Assembly (NCBI GenBank): GCA_029569255.1
Contig: JAKQUO010000028.1
Location: 65,335 to 129,334, forward strand
Direction of reading: 5' to 3'
DNA length: 64,000 nt
Source of the DNA: Acidobacteriota bacterium
GTDB taxonomy: Bacteria > Acidobacteriota > Aminicenantia > Aminicenantales > Saccharicenantaceae
Position 1 is the first letter of the stretch. Each line of letters begins with the position of its first letter. Under the pieces are notes generated by a model. The model saw only the letters and a list, made by a program, of their open reading frames with translations, was not told where the DNA came from and did not search any database. The position numbers were made by a program, and so were the translations under genes. Below are positions 35,820-44,451 of this stretch, in pieces.

Positions 35820-37900
35820 TTGACGGCTCCCGCGCAGGCCCGGACGAGCTTGGCGACCGGTTCAACGACGGCGAGCTCGGCGTGGGCGGCGGTCCGGCCC
35901 GCGTCCGTCAGGACCTCGGTCTTGGCCTCGACCCAGGCCGCCGGCCGGCCTTCGCCCTTGGACAGGACGCTCAGGGCCTCGAGGCCGGCTTCGCAGGACC
36001 GGGCCAGGCCGAGCGACAGCGGCTCGATCTCGCGCAGGGCCGGCGAGGCGGCCAGCAGGGCCAGGACCCGGGGATGGTTGTCCTTCCAGGCCGTCAGGGC
36101 CCGGCCGAGGGCCGCCCCGAGGACCGGATCTCGGCTGGCGAGATAGCGGTCCACGGCCCTGGAGAAGTCCCAGGCTTCGAGCGACTCGGGCGCGCAGGCG
36201 TCGACGAACCGGGTCAGCGGCGACAGCGACGTGTAGGCCGCCTGGCCATGCCGCTTGTAGCCCTCGAGCGGCTCCACGGCCTGGGCCAAGAGCTCGAGCG
36301 GCTCGATCGCCGGGCCCCCCGCGAGCCGCCTCAGGAGCAGGCCCCGGTTCTTGATGTGGAGGAGGCCCAGCTCCTCGAGCTCGATGCTGATCCGGCCGAG
36401 GCGGCGGTACACGTCGTCGACGTCGCGGACGGAGGCGGGCGACCAGAGCCGCTCGGCGATGGCCGCCGTGCGGGGCCAGATCCGGGAGTCGATCGTCTCG
36501 GGGGTCACGAGCTCGGCCCACATCGTCGCCTCGCCGCCCAGGACGAGGGCCTTCTGGCTCTCGTCGAGCGGCGAATCCGCGGGCACCGGGTCGTTGAGGT
36601 AGTGGAACGCCGCCGATTGGCACAGGTCGATGTAGTAGCCGTTGGACAGGATGCCCCGGTAGCCTTTCCGGGCCGCTTCGACCAGGGACTGCGGCCCGCG
36701 CCAGGAATGGATGACGGTGTCCTTCGGGAGGTCCGGCTGGAAGATCTCGTCCCAGCCGACCGCCTTCTTGCCGTGCTTGGCCAGGAGCTTGAGCAGGCGC
36801 TTGTTGAAATAGGCCTGGAGGGCGGCGTTGTCGGCGATGCCGTTCTTCCTCTTGAAGGCCTGGATCTCCGGATTGGCGTCCCACTGACGGCCCTCGACCT
36901 CGTCGCCGCCGATGTGGACGTAGGGGTCGGGGAAGAGGCCGGCCATCTCCTTGAAGAAGGCGTCGAGGAAGGGATAGACCCTCTCGTCGGCGGGGTTGAA
37001 GGCCGGCCCGAAGACGCCGAACCTGCGCTCGATGGCGTACGAGCCGGGTGCGCTCGAATACTGGGGATAGGCGACGAACCAGCTGGTCGAGTGGCCGGGG
37101 AGGTCGAACTCGGGCATGACCCGGATGCGGCGGTCGGCGGCGTATTCGACGACCTCCCGGACCTGGGCCTGGGTGTAGAACATCCCGTCCGAGCCGAGCT
37201 GGTGGAGCTTGGGGAAGACCTTGGACTCGACCCGGAAGCCCTGGTCCTCGGTCAGGTGCCAGTGGAGGACGTTCATCTTGACCGCGGCCATGGCGTCGAG
37301 GTTCCGCTTGACGACGTCGACGGGCTGGAAGTGGCGCCCGGCGTCGATGAGCAGCCCCCGCCAGGTGAAGCGGGGCCGGTCGACGACGGAGACGCACGGG
37401 AAATAGTAGCCCGCCTCGTCCGCGCTCAGGAGCTGGAGCAGGGTCTCGAGCCCGCGGAGGACGCCGATGTCGGTCTTGGCGGCGAGGGCGACCCTGGCCG
37501 GCTCGACCGTGAGCGAGTAGGACTCGTCCTCGTTCGGCGCGAGCGCGCCGGCGCGTTCGAAGGCGTAGCGGACGCCGCCATCGCCGGCCGGGTCCTGGGC
37601 GGCCAGGAAGTCCTGCCTGAGGAACAGGCCCGTGCGCCCGGCCAGGCGCGACATGAAGCGGGCGGCCGCCCTGAAGGCCCGGCCCGAGGCCGGCGCGGGG
37701 CCGCCGATGGTCAGGCCCTCGTCGACGCGGAAGCGGCCTTCGCCGGCGGCGACGCCGGCCGGAACGGGCATCAGCGAGAGGACACCGTCGGGCGGCCCGG
37801 CCGCGGCGGCGGGAGGCGCCGCCGCGCCGAGGAGAAAGAACGCGGCCAGAACGGCCGGGATGAATCGCCCGCCGGATCCGATGATCGATTTCCGGGCCAT
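35816..37900 (-). CDS. Beta-N-acetylhexosaminidase, GH20
   Basis: Exported enzyme of 694 residues releasing terminal beta-linked GlcNAc/GalNAc by substrate-assisted catalysis. Signal peptide 1-34 (RFIPAVLAAFFLLGAAAPPAAAA). N-terminal GH20b domain, then TIM barrel with RGLLIDAGRHF, MNVLHWHLTEDQGF, VMPEFDLPGHS and the catalytic pair D333-E334 in HIGGDEVEG. A helical C-terminal region follows. ATG 37900 is chosen because the signal peptide starts there and AGGAGGG lies three to four bases upstream; the frame runs further upstream but that part contains the promoter. It is coupled to the CBM9-like gene. Confidence 0.93.
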   Translation of the reverse strand: MARKSIIGSGGRFIPAVLAAFFLLGAAAPPAAAAGPPDGVLSLMPVPAGVAAGEGRFRVDEGLTIGGPAPASGRAFRAAARFMSRLAGRTGLFLRQDFLAAQDPAGDGGVRYAFERAGALAPNEDESYSLTVEPARVALAAKTDIGVLRGLETLLQLLSADEAGYYFPCVSVVDRPRFTWRGLLIDAGRHFQPVDVVKRNLDAMAAVKMNVLHWHLTEDQGFRVESKVFPKLHQLGSDGMFYTQAQVREVVEYAADRRIRVMPEFDLPGHSTSWFVAYPQYSSAPGSYAIERRFGVFGPAFNPADERVYPFLDAFFKEMAGLFPDPYVHIGGDEVEGRQWDANPEIQAFKRKNGIADNAALQAYFNKRLLKLLAKHGKKAVGWDEIFQPDLPKDTVIHSWRGPQSLVEAARKGYRGILSNGYYIDLCQSAAFHYLNDPVPADSPLDESQKALVLGGEATMWAELVTPETIDSRIWPRTAAIAERLWSPASVRDVDDVYRRLGRISIELEELGLLHIKNRGLLLRRLAGGPAIEPLELLAQAVEPLEGYKRHGQAAYTSLSPLTRFVDACAPESLEAWDFSRAVDRYLASRDPVLGAALGRALTAWKDNHPRVLALLAASPALREIEPLSLGLARSCEAGLEALSVLSKGEGRPAAWVEAKTEVLTDAGRTAAHAELAVVEPVAKLVRACAGAVK

Positions 37901-37934
37901 GGTCCCTCCTCTGAGTCCGGGGATCGAGAGACCT

Positions 37935-37963
37935 TTTATAGCACAGAGACGAGGCCCGGTGAA
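37935..37963 (-). promoter_or_regulatory. Promoter of the GH20/CBM9-like operon
   Basis: TTCACC, 17 bases, TATAAA on the minus strand, about 28 bases upstream of the ATG. The rest of the 234-base gap (37901-38134) shows no gene I can support: a 19-codon ORF with a good ribosome-binding site at 38062-38064 runs into a seven-C tract and stops. Confidence 0.6.
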
Positions 37964-38134
37964 GGGCCGCCGGGCTCGGCCGGCGACCTTCTCCACGACG
38001 ATGGTCAGGTTCGAGGCCGGGGCGGCGACGGCGCCCACCGCGGCCAGGAAGGGGGGGCGGTCATGTCCGCCTCCCTTCGCGACGGTCCGGCGCCGCGGGG
38101 TCTCGACGACGCGGCGCTCTCGTTTGAAGTGACG

Positions 38135-38659
38135 TCACCGGTCCGGGAAAAGTCCCTTGAGGACCTTCAGGGAGTCCGGCAGAAGGTCGGCCGGGCCGAC
38201 CGACTCCCACTCCGCGTAGGCGAAGCGCCACTCCCCCGTCGCGTCCTTGCGGAGATCGAGCCGGAACCGGTAGCACTCGCCGCCGACCCGGACGAGCTTG
38301 CGCAGGGCCTCGGCCGCGCCGTGCGAGAGCGCGACCTCGCAGCCGACCTCGGCCCGGCCGTCGGCGACCTCTTCGGGCCTGACGCCGAGGACGTGGACGA
38401 CGACGCCCCGGCAGCGGTCCAGATAGCCGGCGACGAGGCGCACCGCCCCGTCCCTGTCCCGGCCCTCGAAGTCCCGGTAGTCGGCGGCGAAAAGCCCGGC
38501 CAGGCCGTCGATGTCCCTCTTCTCGGCCAGCGAAGCGGCCCGCTCGATGAGCTTACGGATCCGGCCCTCCTCGGACGCGCGGCCGCAGGCGCCGGCGAGG
38601 AGGCCGGCCGCGACGGCCGCGAGCGAGAGGGCCGTGAAGCGCCGGGCGGCCGGGCTCAT
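38135..38659 (-). CDS. NTF2/DUF4440-like lipoprotein
   Basis: 174 residues. MSPAARRFTALSLAAVAAG followed by LLAGAC gives a signal peptide with a probable lipidated cysteine at 25. The mature part begins with a helix RIRKLIERAASLAEKRDIDGLAGLFAADYRDFEGRD, the classic opening of SnoaL/NTF2-like (DUF4440) cone folds, then strands ending YRFRLDLRKDATGEWRFAYAEWE. It overlaps the upstream DUF2207 gene by four bases (ATGA). Function unknown; small-ligand binding or an envelope assembly role is possible. Confidence 0.72.
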   Translation of the reverse strand: MSPAARRFTALSLAAVAAGLLAGACGRASEEGRIRKLIERAASLAEKRDIDGLAGLFAADYRDFEGRDRDGAVRLVAGYLDRCRGVVVHVLGVRPEEVADGRAEVGCEVALSHGAAEALRKLVRVGGECYRFRLDLRKDATGEWRFAYAEWESVGPADLLPDSLKVLKGLFPDR

Positions 38660-40518
38660 CCGGCCCCGCCTCCCCCCCCGCCTCCTCCGCCTCCCCCGCC
38701 GCCGCTGAAGCCGCCGCCTCCCCCGGACGAGTAGTGGGCGGCCGAGGCGCTGGCCTGGGAGATGGCCGCGGCCGCGTGCCCGATGCTGCCGATGACGCGC
38801 TCGAGAGCGCCGCCGGCGAGGGCGCCGGGGTGGCCGAAGCCGGCGTACCAGACGGGCGCCGCCGCCCGCTCGTCCCGGAGGATCGCGGGCAGCGTCTTCA
38901 GTATCTTCTTGGCGTTCCCGAAGAGGATGCCGTAGACGAGATAGCGCTCCCAGAGCTTGTAGGCTTCGGGCGGGACCTCCTCGAAGTCGGAGAAGTCGTC
39001 GAGGAAGCGCTTGAGCCCCTTCCAGCCCTCGTTCTCGCGGGCCCAGAACATCGTCCGCCTTTTCAAGGTCGGGATGAGGGCCAGGCCGAGGATGAGCAGG
39101 ACCGGGCTCAAGGTCAGGATGGCCGCGGGAAGCGTGGCGGCGTAGAAGCGGTTGCGGGCCCGGACGCTCTCCGGCTCGAGCAGGCCCAGGGCCTGGCCCT
39201 CTTTTCGGACCGCCTTGGTCCATTTCTGGTACCAGGACTGGAACTTCTGGGGGTTCTTCCTGAGATAATCCTGGAGCTGGCCGACCGTGAAGGACGCCCC
39301 GACCGTCATCCAACCGGCCCGCTCCTCGTAGAGAAAGTCGAGGAGGTCCCGCTCGTACGGTCGGAGCTCCGGCGCCCGGGCCGGGTCCCGCTTGAGCGTG
39401 ACCGTCGTCTCGACCTTCTCCTTCGGGCCGAGAAGCCCCCTCTTCTCGACGGTCCGGTCGTCCAACTCCAGGAAGCCGCGCCGGGCCAGGTCGAAGACGG
39501 TGGCCGTGAAGGCGGCCGGGGTGACGGCGCGGCCCTCCCGCATGAGGGTCTGGACGAGGGCCGGAGACCGGTCGGCCGGAAGGTCGCGGACGTACTCCGG
39601 CAGGCCCTCGAAACGGTAGTCCTTGCCGACCTCGGCCCAGACGCGGAAGAAAATGAAGAGCCACAGGAGCGGGCCGGCGATCTGCCAGACGCCCCAGACG
39701 CCGAGGCCCTTCAGGAACGCGCGGCGGACGGCCTCGGTCCGCGCCCGGCGCCGGGACTCGGCGGCCCGGGCGGCGCGGACGCGCTCGACGGTCGAATCGA
39801 CGTAGCTCTTCTCCTCGGCCCGGATGCCGGCCAGATCGAGCCTGTCGGAGGGCACGCCGGCGACCAGCCCGTTGGGCCAGACGACCCGGACCTCGAAGAA
39901 CTGGCGGGCCGCGAGCTCGGGCGAGGAGAACCGGGCCGTCCGCTCGTCGACGACCTCGGCCCAGCCGGTGAGCGGGCCGTGGCCCCAGACGAGGAGGTCC
40001 GACCGGGCGGCGACCGGCCCCGGCAGCGTGACATTGACCTGGACATTCCGGGCCGGACGGTCCCACCCGTCTCCGACGGCCTGCCAGTAGAGCTCGGTCG
40101 CGTCCCGGTAGGTCGTGATGCCGCCGCTGACCTTGTAGCTGATGTGAAAGGTCCGCCGCTCGTCCTTGGCCGAATAGAACCACTTGGCCTTGAACTCGCC
40201 GCCGCTCTCCGCGGTCTCCGCCCGCAGCGCCCCGCCCTTCTCGTCGGTCACGGAGAAGCCGGAGACGGCGATGTCGCGCCGGACGCCCTGACGCTCGACC
40301 CGCGTCGGGATGGCGACGAAGGCGTAGCTGAACCGCCCCTGGAACTCGAAGGTCCTGTGCTCGTCCACGGTGAACGCGCCGTCGGGCTCGACGGCGATGT
40401 CGATCCGGACCTCGGGGAAATAGTAGGTCTTGTCCGCGGCCGAGGCGGCCTGGGCCGCCAGGGCCAGCAACGCCCCGGCGACGGCCGCCGCCCGGGCCTT
40501 CCTTCCGTGTTCGCGCAT
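38656..40518 (-). CDS. DUF2207 family membrane protein with glycine-rich tail
   Basis: 620 residues. Signal peptide 1-28, then the exported DUF2207 beta domain (YYFPEVRIDIAVEPDGAFTVDEHRTFEF region), a membrane segment near 245-265 (LWQIAGPLLWLFIFF-like), a cytoplasmic winged-helix-like segment (AFTATVFDLARRGFLEL), and two further membrane helices around 435-460 (LPAAILTLSPVLLILGLALI). The C-terminus is about 25 residues of nearly pure glycine with Ser and Phe, typical of this family (YSSGGGGGFSGGGG). The start at 40518 places the signal peptide correctly. Coupled to the NTF2-like lipoprotein. Function unknown. Confidence 0.85.
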   Translation of the reverse strand: MREHGRKARAAAVAGALLALAAQAASAADKTYYFPEVRIDIAVEPDGAFTVDEHRTFEFQGRFSYAFVAIPTRVERQGVRRDIAVSGFSVTDEKGGALRAETAESGGEFKAKWFYSAKDERRTFHISYKVSGGITTYRDATELYWQAVGDGWDRPARNVQVNVTLPGPVAARSDLLVWGHGPLTGWAEVVDERTARFSSPELAARQFFEVRVVWPNGLVAGVPSDRLDLAGIRAEEKSYVDSTVERVRAARAAESRRRARTEAVRRAFLKGLGVWGVWQIAGPLLWLFIFFRVWAEVGKDYRFEGLPEYVRDLPADRSPALVQTLMREGRAVTPAAFTATVFDLARRGFLELDDRTVEKRGLLGPKEKVETTVTLKRDPARAPELRPYERDLLDFLYEERAGWMTVGASFTVGQLQDYLRKNPQKFQSWYQKWTKAVRKEGQALGLLEPESVRARNRFYAATLPAAILTLSPVLLILGLALIPTLKRRTMFWARENEGWKGLKRFLDDFSDFEEVPPEAYKLWERYLVYGILFGNAKKILKTLPAILRDERAAAPVWYAGFGHPGALAGGALERVIGSIGHAAAAISQASASAAHYSSGGGGGFSGGGGGGGGGGGGGAG

Positions 40519-40644
40519 CGCCTCAGCGCCCCTTTCCCGCGGCCGCGCCCTTCGGCTTGCCCGGGGGAAGCCGGGCTTCCCCGCCTCGGGCGGCAAGCGT
40601 CCACTTTAGGCCAGGGAGAGCAAAAAAGCAAGGCCGCCGGGGGC

Positions 40645-41004
40645 TCATTCCCGGCCGTTCCGGCCGCCGAAGATGTGGTCCATCAGGGCGAACTCGGCCT
40701 CCGGATCGAGGCCTTCGAACCGCAGCCCGGCCTCGAAAACATCCCGGCCGTAGAGCTCGCGGACCCAGCGGACCTCGGCCACGGCCCGGAACCTCTTGCG
40801 CGTCCGGCCCAGGGTGATGTCCAGCCGCACCCGCGTCCCCGGCTCGAGGGGGGCGGCGGTCATGAGCCGGACGCCCCCCAGCGAGATGTCGCGGGTCAGG
40901 GAATGGTAGACCGTCGGCTCCCCCGGCCTGACCTCGCCGGTCATCAGGCACACGGCGACCTTGTTCTCCTCGGCGATGCGGACGTCGCGGCGCCTGTCTC
41001 TCAC
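40645..41004 (-). CDS. Stand-alone PilZ domain protein
   Basis: 119 residues, a single PilZ domain, the receptor module for cyclic di-GMP. The arginine motif RDRRRDVR lies at the N-terminus and the second motif DISLGGVRL at about 38-46; the rest is a beta barrel ending in a short helix. The start is GTG with no clear Shine-Dalgarno sequence. No cyclic di-GMP synthase is near. It should act as a free effector adaptor. Confidence 0.85.
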   Translation of the reverse strand: MRDRRRDVRIAEENKVAVCLMTGEVRPGEPTVYHSLTRDISLGGVRLMTAAPLEPGTRVRLDITLGRTRKRFRAVAEVRWVRELYGRDVFEAGLRFEGLDPEAEFALMDHIFGGRNGRE

Positions 41005-41144
41005 GGCGCGCCCCCGTCCGTCCGGGGCCGTCCCCGGCCGGCCGCCGCGCCATCCGTTTCGAATCTCATCGTCCTCCCGCCCGACGGTCCGCGTCCCGCC
41101 TCAGGCCGTCTTTTTAGTCGGCCCGGGACGCGCCGGGACGGACT

Positions 41145-41173
41145 TTGACATTTCTCCCCTCCGGGCGTAGGAT
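41145..41173 (+). promoter_or_regulatory. Promoter of the acyl-CoA synthetase gene
   Basis: A consensus TTGACA, 17 bases, TAGGAT. Transcription would begin near 41180; AAAAGGAG precedes the ATG at 41204. The strongest -35 box in the window. Confidence 0.8.
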
Positions 41174-41203
41174 TCGGAGATTCTCCCGAAAAGGAGCGCG
41201 CGC

Positions 41204-43123
41204 ATGCCCGAACGAACGCTGCCTGAGCTCTTCGAGACGAGCGTCGGGGCCTTTCCCGGCAACGTCCTCATCTGGGAAAAGACCGGCGGGCGCTACGTGC
41301 CGACGACCTACAGCGAGATGGGGCCCCTCGTCGAACGCTTCGCGGCCGGGCTCCTGAGCCTCGGGCTGGCCAAGGCCGACCGGGCCGCCCTCATCGCCGA
41401 GGGCCGGCGCGACTGGATCGTCGCCGAGCTGGGCATGCTTTCGATCGGCGCGATCAATGTCCCGCTCTCGATCAAGCTCGAGGAGCTTTCCGAGCTCAAG
41501 TTCAGGCTGGCCCATTCCGGCTGCCGCCTGGCCGTCGTCTCGAGATCGCAGCTGCCGAAGCTCCGCCGGATCAAGCCCGACCTCGCCGACCTGGCCACGG
41601 TCGTCGTCCTGGACGACGTCGGAACGCTCGAGGCCGACGAGATCGCGGCGGCGGAGGTCCTGCGGCGGGGCGAGGAGCTCTTGAGGGTCCGGCCCGACGC
41701 CGTGGCCGCGGCCCGGGCCGCCTTGAAAGGATCCGATCCGGCCAATATCTGCTATACGTCCGGGACGACGGCCGACCCCAAGGGCATCGTCCTGACCCAC
41801 CGGAACTACACGGCCAACATCGAGCAGTCCCGGGCCCTCGTCGACTGCCCGGAGCACTACGTCTGCCTGCTCATACTGCCGTGGGACCACAGCTTCTGCC
41901 ATACCTGCGGCATCTACTCGGTCATGAAGAGCGGCGCGGCCATGGCCGCCGTCGAGGCGGGCCGGACCGGCCTGGAGACGCTCCGGAACATCCCGCTCAA
42001 CATCAAGGAGGTGCGGCCGCACATCCTGCTCTCCGTCCCCGCCCTGGCCAAGAGCTTCCGCAAGAGCATCGAGAAGGGGATCAAGGAGAAGGGCCCGAAG
42101 GTCGAGGCCCTGTTCAAGCGGGCCCTGGCCCTGGCCGTTGACTACAACGGCGACGGCTGGAACAGGGGCCGCGGCCTGCGGAAGCTGAAAAAGCCCCTCT
42201 GCGCGCTCTACGACAAGCTGCTCTTCAGCAAGGTCCGGCGGAGCTTCGGGGGCCGCCTGGAGCTCTTCGTCGGCGGCGGGGCCCTGCTCGACGTCGACAT
42301 GCAGCGTTTTTTCTACGCCCTGGGCATTCCCATGCTCCAGGGCTACGGGCTGACCGAGGCCGCGCCGGTCATCTCGGCCAACAGCCTCAAGGCCCACAAG
42401 CTCGGCTCCTCGGGCCGCCTCGCGCCCGGGATCGAGCTGCGGATATGCGACGACGCCGGCCGCGACCTCCCGGCGGGACGGAGCGGCGAGATCGTCGTCC
42501 GCGGCGAGAACGTCATGGCCGGCTATTGGAAGAACGACAAGGCGACCGGCGAGGCCCTCCGCGACGGCTGGCTCCACACGGGCGACCTCGGCTACCTCGA
42601 CGAGGACGGCTTTCTCTACGTCCTCGGCCGGATGAAGAGCTTGCTCATCGGGAGCGACGGCGAGAAGTTCAGCCCGGAGGCCATCGAGGAGGCCCTGACC
42701 GAGACGTCCCCGTTCATCGAGCAGGTCATGCTCTACAACTGCCAGTCCCTCTACACCGTGGCTCTGGTCGTCCCGGACAAGGGGGCCCTGCTCGGCGCGC
42801 TCCGGGCGAAGGGCCTCAGCCCCCGGACGCCCGAAGGCCAGGAGGAGGCCCTGCGGCTCCTGGAGGGCGGGATCGCCTCGTTCCGCGAGGGCGGCCGCCA
42901 CGCCGGGGTCTTCCCGGCCCGCTGGCTGCCGGCCGCCCTGGCCGTCTTGGGCGAGCCCTTCACCGAGCAGAACCGCTTCCTCAATTCGACCATGAAGATG
43001 GTCCGGGACCGCATCGCCGACCATTACCGCGGCCGCCTCGACCACCTCTTCACGCCCGAAGGCAAGGACATCCTCAACCCCCAGAACCGGACGATCGTCA
43101 GCCGGTTCGAGGGGCCGGATTGA
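41204..43123 (+). CDS. Long-chain fatty acid-CoA ligase (AMP-dependent)
   Basis: 639-residue acyl-adenylate-forming enzyme. P-loop YTSGTTADPKGIVLTHRN near residues 184-201, QGYGLTEAAPVIS (A5 motif), GWLHTGDLGYLDEDGFLYVLGR (A7/A8) and a C-terminal lysine region are all present. Length and the insert between the P-loop and A5 (KALALA-like helices, LFSKVRRSFGGRLELFVGGGALL) match FadD/FAA-type enzymes of long-chain specificity. It activates fatty acids for degradation or lipid synthesis. Its stop codon TGA is part of the -35 box of the next operon. Confidence 0.92.
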   Translation: MPERTLPELFETSVGAFPGNVLIWEKTGGRYVPTTYSEMGPLVERFAAGLLSLGLAKADRAALIAEGRRDWIVAELGMLSIGAINVPLSIKLEELSELKFRLAHSGCRLAVVSRSQLPKLRRIKPDLADLATVVVLDDVGTLEADEIAAAEVLRRGEELLRVRPDAVAAARAALKGSDPANICYTSGTTADPKGIVLTHRNYTANIEQSRALVDCPEHYVCLLILPWDHSFCHTCGIYSVMKSGAAMAAVEAGRTGLETLRNIPLNIKEVRPHILLSVPALAKSFRKSIEKGIKEKGPKVEALFKRALALAVDYNGDGWNRGRGLRKLKKPLCALYDKLLFSKVRRSFGGRLELFVGGGALLDVDMQRFFYALGIPMLQGYGLTEAAPVISANSLKAHKLGSSGRLAPGIELRICDDAGRDLPAGRSGEIVVRGENVMAGYWKNDKATGEALRDGWLHTGDLGYLDEDGFLYVLGRMKSLLIGSDGEKFSPEAIEEALTETSPFIEQVMLYNCQSLYTVALVVPDKGALLGALRAKGLSPRTPEGQEEALRLLEGGIASFREGGRHAGVFPARWLPAALAVLGEPFTEQNRFLNSTMKMVRDRIADHYRGRLDHLFTPEGKDILNPQNRTIVSRFEGPD

Positions 43124-43149
43124 CAATCCGCCGGCGATTGCGGTAAGAA
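43120..43149 (+). promoter_or_regulatory. Promoter of the 3-keto-glycoside operon
   Basis: TTGACA, 18 bases, TAAGAA. The TGA in the -35 box is the stop codon of the upstream synthetase gene. GAGGAGG lies before the ATG at 43179. Confidence 0.6.
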
Positions 43150-43178
43150 GGTCCCAGCCTGAAGAGGAGGTTCGCGAC

Positions 43179-44435
43179 ATGGCCAAGACGAGCCAGCCCC
43201 TCGGCGTCGGCATCATCGGCGGCGGCTTCATCGCCCGGTTCCACATCCGGTCCTGGGTCGGCGTCCGCGACGCCGACATCCTCGGCGTCTTCGACCCGGA
43301 CGGGCGGCGGGCCCGCGAGGCCTGCGCCCTGGCCAAGTCGCTGGGCGTCGGCGCGGCCAAGCCCTACGCCTCGATCACCGAGATGGCCGCCGACCCGCGC
43401 ATCGGGGCCCTCTGGATCTGCGCCCCCAACTTCACCCGCGGCGAGGTCATGGAGGAGATCGCCCACGCCGTGATCAAGGGGAAGGCCGAGCTCGTCGGGG
43501 TCGCCTGCGAGAAGCCGCTCGGCCGCAATGTCCGCGAGGCCCGAAGGATGCTCGACCTCGTCCGGAAGGCCGGGCTCCTCGACGGCTACCTCGAGAACCA
43601 GGTCTTCGCCCCGGCCGTCGTCCGGGGGAAGGAGATCGTCTGGGCCAGGGGCGCCGCCCTGTCCGGCCCGCCCTACCTGGCCCGGGCGGCCGAGGAGCAC
43701 AGCGGGCCGCACATGCCCTGGTTCTGGGAAGGGACACTTCAGGGCGGCGGCGTCCTCAACGACATGATGTGCCACTCGGTCGAGGAGGCCCGCTACATGC
43801 TGACCCCGCCGGGCGCCCCGCGCGAGGCCCTGACGCCTGTGAGCGTCACGGCCTACACGAACTGCCTGAAGTGGCAGGAGCCGAAGTACGCCGCCGCGCT
43901 GGCCAAGGCGAGCGGCGGCAGGACGGACTACCTCGAGCGGCCGGCCGAGGACTTCGCCCGCTCGCTCCTCGAGTACAAGGACCGGAACGGCAAGGTGCTC
44001 GTCGTCGAGACGACCACGAGCTGGTGCTACGTCGGGGCCGGCTTGCGCCTGAGCATGGAGCTCCTCGGCCCCGAATACGCCCTCCAGATCAACACCCTCG
44101 ATGCGGGCCTCAAGGTCTTCTTCAGCCGGGCCGTCCGGGGCAAGGCCGGCGAGGACCTGGTCGAGAAGCAGAACGCCGAGATCGGGCTCATGCCGGTCGT
44201 CGCCGACGAGGCCGGCGAATACGGCTACGTCGCCGAGAACCGGCACATGGTCCAGTCCTTCCGCAGGGGGGTCAGGCCCGAGGAGAGCTTCTCCGACGGC
44301 CTCGCCGTGACCGAGCTCCTCATGGCCGCCTACCGGAGCGCCGAGCTCGGCCGGACCCTCCCCTTCCCCTTCAAGGGGCTCGAGGACTACGTGCCGCCGG
44401 TGGCCCGGGGCAAGTGGAATCCCAAAGCCAAGTGA
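43179..44435 (+). CDS. Gfo/Idh/MocA family oxidoreductase
   Basis: 418 residues, NAD(P)-dependent sugar dehydrogenase fold. Rossmann motif VGIIGGGFIARFHIRSW at about 8-24, the family lysine in ACEKPLGRNVREA near 107-119, and the substrate histidine region GGGVLNDMMCHSVEEARYML. No signal peptide. It starts an operon with an epimerase-DUF1080 fusion and an MFS importer, the context in which such enzymes oxidise C3 of glycosides or reduce 3-keto sugars back. Family assignment is firm; the substrate is inferred from neighbours. Confidence 0.9.
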   Translation: MAKTSQPLGVGIIGGGFIARFHIRSWVGVRDADILGVFDPDGRRAREACALAKSLGVGAAKPYASITEMAADPRIGALWICAPNFTRGEVMEEIAHAVIKGKAELVGVACEKPLGRNVREARRMLDLVRKAGLLDGYLENQVFAPAVVRGKEIVWARGAALSGPPYLARAAEEHSGPHMPWFWEGTLQGGGVLNDMMCHSVEEARYMLTPPGAPREALTPVSVTAYTNCLKWQEPKYAAALAKASGGRTDYLERPAEDFARSLLEYKDRNGKVLVVETTTSWCYVGAGLRLSMELLGPEYALQINTLDAGLKVFFSRAVRGKAGEDLVEKQNAEIGLMPVVADEAGEYGYVAENRHMVQSFRRGVRPEESFSDGLAVTELLMAAYRSAELGRTLPFPFKGLEDYVPPVARGKWNPKAK

Positions 44436-44451
44436 GAGAGCAGGAGGTCCC

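Noticed and set aside
37901-38064. In-frame upstream extension of the GH20 gene and a 19-codon ORF starting at 38064
   Set aside because: The GH20 signal peptide, ribosome-binding site and promoter place the start at 37900; the short ORF only joins the extension if the seven-C run gained or lost a base, and its product resembles nothing I know.
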